From Dehalococcoidales bacterium (GTDB taxonomy: Bacteria > Chloroflexota > Dehalococcoidia > Dehalococcoidales > Fen-1064): DNA of 7,555 nt. Numbering within the stretch: the stretch's first letter is position 1; every line of letters starts with the position of its first letter. A program made the position numbers and the translations under genes. The notes below the pieces were generated by a model, which made no database searches, was not told the DNA's origin, and worked only from the letters and a program-made list of their open reading frames with translations. Below are positions 5,822 through 7,555 of this stretch, piece by piece. Where the stretch lies: positions 1 through 7,555 of the forward strand of contig JAQTOJ010000089.1 of NCBI GenBank assembly GCA_028713395.1, in the 5' to 3' direction.

Positions 5822-6268
5822 ATGAAGAAAATATTGATTGCCTATTTCAGCCTGAGCGGCAATACCGAGCGTATGGCACAATACGTGGCAGAAGGCGTGC
5901 GTTTCAGCGGACAGCAGGCCGTGGTAAAAAAAATCTCAGATATCAAAACACCGGCTGAATTGGATGGTTATGACGGGTATATGTTCGCTTCCCCTACTTA
6001 TCACAGGGAAATGGCCAGCCCGATGAAAACATTCCTGTTCCTTGCCAAACAGGCGAATCTTGCCGGGAAATTAGCCGGGGCTTTCGGACCGTATACTCAT
6101 GACGGCGATGCGCCGGCAGATATCCTGGGCACGATGCAGTATGTTTTTCAAATGGAACCCTTCGAGCTAAGTTCTCTCAGAATCATGGACAGGAAACTAT
6201 TCACCATTGAAGGCTCCAAAGCCTGTCAGGATTATGGTAGAGTATTCGGAGAAAGACTCAATAAATGA
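5822..6268 (+). CDS. Flavodoxin-like FMN-binding protein
   Basis: This is a predicted soluble FMN electron carrier or small flavin oxidoreductase of 148 residues, the usual size of a single flavodoxin domain. The first strand, KKILIAYFS, leads into the FMN phosphate loop SLSGNTERMA (10-19). The second flavin loop follows at SPTYHREMASPMK (57-69), and the third at GAFGPYTHDGDAP (86-98). Each occupies the normal place in the alternating alpha/beta fold. H61 and the Y91-T92-H93 group in the flavin loops differ from the aromatic residues usual in classical flavodoxins, so this is nearer the WrbA/FprA-domain-like relatives and the redox partner is unknown. It leads the operon; the next ATG is 9 bp after its stop. 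Confidence 0.9.
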   Translation: MKKILIAYFSLSGNTERMAQYVAEGVRFSGQQAVVKKISDIKTPAELDGYDGYMFASPTYHREMASPMKTFLFLAKQANLAGKLAGAFGPYTHDGDAPADILGTMQYVFQMEPFELSSLRIMDRKLFTIEGSKACQDYGRVFGERLNK

Positions 6269-6277
6269 GGGCATAAG

Positions 6278-6505
6278 ATGAATGCGGATTTTAGCAAGAT
6301 ACTGGATATGCTGCCGTTTTTAATACCCCTATTTCTGATCGAACTGGTGCTTTTGGTAATCGCCCTGATAGACGTCATCCGCCGGGAAAAGGTGACCGGC
6401 AACAACAAGGTTGTTTGGATACTGGTCATCGTGCTCTTTCAGGTGATCGGGCCGGTGGTGTATTTCATCTTCGGTCGCAAGGAGTCCAACATTGACGGCG
6501 ATTAG
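6278..6505 (+). CDS. Small PLDc_N-domain membrane protein (YxlE-like)
   Basis: A 75-residue protein made almost entirely of two membrane helices, about residues 11-33 and 46-66. The basic linker between them (RREKVTGNN, 35-43) is probably cytoplasmic. The VVWILVIVLFQVIGPVVYF stretch followed by FGRK is the hallmark of the PLDc_N family (named after the N-terminus of cardiolipin synthases, PF13396). No phospholipase HKD catalytic domain follows, so it is a stand-alone membrane module with no enzymatic motif. A GAGGG site overlapping the flavodoxin stop serves as ribosome site. Its last 14 bp overlap the ABC ATPase gene. In Bacillus subtilis, YxlE is a PLDc_N protein placed just before the ABC pair YxlF-YxlG, so a role as partner or regulator of this transporter is a reasonable inference. 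Confidence 0.85.
   Translation: MNADFSKILDMLPFLIPLFLIELVLLVIALIDVIRREKVTGNNKVVWILVIVLFQVIGPVVYFIFGRKESNIDGD
6479..6484 (+). promoter_or_regulatory. Ribosome binding site fixing the TTG start of the ABC ATPase
   Basis: AAGGAG lies inside the end of the PLDc_N gene, 7 bases before TTG 6492. This makes the TTG the credible start even though it overlaps the upstream gene by 14 bp, and points to translational coupling. Confidence 0.7.
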
Positions 6506-7433
6506 CACGCGCGGACTTTCCAAATATTACGGTGCGGTGAAAGCCCTGGATAACCTTAACCTGGAAGTGCCGGATAATGTGGTTTTCGGTTTCCTGGGAC
6601 CCAACGGCGCCGGTAAAACCACCACAGTGAAATTACTCACCGGGTTCACTCATCCCACCTCCGGTGATGCGCTGGTGGCCGGTGAAAAAGTGGCCGAAGG
6701 TAATCTTTCTCTGAAAAAGAAAACCGGCTTTCTGCCGGATGTGCCGGCTTTTTACGAGTGGATGAGCGGATGGGAGTTTTTACATTTCGTCGGGGAGTTG
6801 CACAGCCTGCCTTCAAAGGAAATCAAAACCCGCGCCTCGGAAATGCTGAAACTGGTAGAGCTGGAAGCGGCGGCTAAAAGACGTATCGGGGGTTATTCCC
6901 GCGGCATGCGGCAGCGTCTCGGTATTGCCCAGGCGCTCATTAACCGTCCCAAAGTGCTTTTTATGGATGAGCCCACGTCAGCCCTTGACCCCATCGGACG
7001 TAAAGAAGTGCTCGACCTGATTGCCAATTTGAAACAAAACACCACCGTTTTTATGTCCACTCATATCCTCTCCGACGTCGAGCGTGTCTGCGACCTGGTG
7101 GGCATTATCGATAAGGGTAAGTTGGTTACGGTGTCTACGGTTGGAGCGCTGCAAAAACAGTATGCACGTTCGATTTTCGAAATGGAATTTACCGAAAATG
7201 CCGCGGGTTTTGTAGAAACACTGAGGAAGGTGCCGTGGCTGGCGGAGGCCGAACTGGTCAAGCTGAACGGTAAACCGGTCGTCCGGGTACGGGCTATCGA
7301 AATCGAAAAAGCCCGCAAAGAACTGCCGCGCCTGATAGGCGAGAGCGGTCTGACGCTGGAACGCTACGAAATGAGCCTGCCCAGCCTGGAGGATATTTTT
7401 GTGAAAATCGTGGAAGGCGGGGGGAAATCATGA
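6492..7433 (+). CDS. ABC transporter ATP-binding protein (ABC-2 / CcmA type)
   Basis: This is the ATPase subunit of an exporter. The 313 residues consist of a nucleotide-binding domain (about 1-215) and a roughly 100-residue C-terminal extension typical of ABC-2 type ATPases. Walker A is GPNGAGKTT (36-44). The Q-loop region is GFLPDVPAFYEW (79-90), with Asp at 83 where related ATPases often have Glu. The signature is YSRGMRQR (135-142), the usual variant for this subfamily. Walker B is VLFMDE (155-160) with catalytic E160, the D-loop is SALD (163-166) and the H-loop is H191. The start is TTG, supported by AAGGAG and by residues ISTRGLSKYYG beginning the domain normally. It overlaps the PLDc_N gene by 14 bp and the permease gene by 4 bp. 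The exported substrate cannot be inferred. Confidence 0.95.
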   Translation: MTAISTRGLSKYYGAVKALDNLNLEVPDNVVFGFLGPNGAGKTTTVKLLTGFTHPTSGDALVAGEKVAEGNLSLKKKTGFLPDVPAFYEWMSGWEFLHFVGELHSLPSKEIKTRASEMLKLVELEAAAKRRIGGYSRGMRQRLGIAQALINRPKVLFMDEPTSALDPIGRKEVLDLIANLKQNTTVFMSTHILSDVERVCDLVGIIDKGKLVTVSTVGALQKQYARSIFEMEFTENAAGFVETLRKVPWLAEAELVKLNGKPVVRVRAIEIEKARKELPRLIGESGLTLERYEMSLPSLEDIFVKIVEGGGKS

Positions 7434-7555
7434 CCGGATTTGTCCCGTTATTGAAGAAGGAAATCATCGAACAGTGGCGCACCTATCGGCTTTTGATTGT
7501 CGGGGGCGTGTTCCTGCTCTTCGGCATTACCACCCCTTTAACACTAAAATACCTG
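7430..7555 (+). CDS. ABC-2 type transporter permease, N-terminal part (cut by window edge)
   Basis: The start ATG shares bases with the ATPase stop (ATGA at 7430-7433), and a G-rich ribosome site lies just upstream. The 42 visible residues have the layout of ABC-2 permeases. A short amphipathic start, FVPLLKKEIIEQWRTYR, is followed by a first membrane helix, LLIVGGVFLLFGITTPLTL (residues 21-39). The 'K-E-x-x-E-x-x-R-T-Y-R' pattern is common in permeases that pair with this ATPase type. The remaining helices lie beyond the window. Confidence 0.85.
   Translation, partial: MTGFVPLLKKEIIEQWRTYRLLIVGGVFLLFGITTPLTLKYL

Overview
The window is a stretch of ordinary bacterial chromosome, roughly half G+C, with tightly packed genes. 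The gene set (PolA with all three enzymatic modules, Fpg directly after it, a DUF4342 protein, and a PLDc_N/ABC exporter cassette), the free use of GTG and TTG starts and the REP-like intergenic repeats would fit a Chloroflexota (Dehalococcoidia-type) anaerobe. That placement is an inference from gene content and overall feel; nothing in the window proves it. I see no rRNA, tRNA, CRISPR array, transposase or phage gene.

Layout. Positions 1-161 hold the 3' end of a plus-strand gene, probably a MarR-type regulator. It meets a minus-strand DNA-repair operon tail to tail, with 2 bp between the stop codons. That operon is polA (975-3698) followed 1 bp later by fpg/mutM (164-973). Fpg excises oxidised purines and PolA can resynthesise the gap, so the pair is a base-excision-repair unit. 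polA seems to start at a GTG lying exactly where an extended -10 promoter would begin the transcript, which suggests a leaderless mRNA. Divergent from polA is a monocistronic crotonase-fold gene (3907-4662). It is bracketed by two REP-pair (REPIN-like) inverted repeats, at 3768-3824 and 4667-4740.

From 4790 to 5702 lies a two-gene minus-strand unit: a DUF4342 protein, then a histidine phosphatase. A very compact divergent promoter region (5726-5788, the two -35 boxes only 5 bp apart) drives this unit leftward. Rightward it drives a four-gene plus-strand operon: flavodoxin-like protein (5822-6268), small two-helix PLDc_N membrane protein (6278-6505), ABC ATPase (6492-7433) and ABC-2 permease (from 7430, cut by the window edge). 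Overlaps of 14 and 4 bp imply translational coupling of the last three, which resemble the yxlE-yxlF-yxlG part of the Bacillus subtilis sigY operon.

I found no dramatic unknown system. The points most worth a second look are: an Asp in place of the near-universal steric-gate Glu in PolA motif A; the predicted leaderless polA transcript; the REPIN-like pairs around the crotonase gene; the PLDc_N-ABC cassette headed by a flavodoxin instead of a sigma factor; and the back-to-back promoter between DUF4342 and the flavodoxin.
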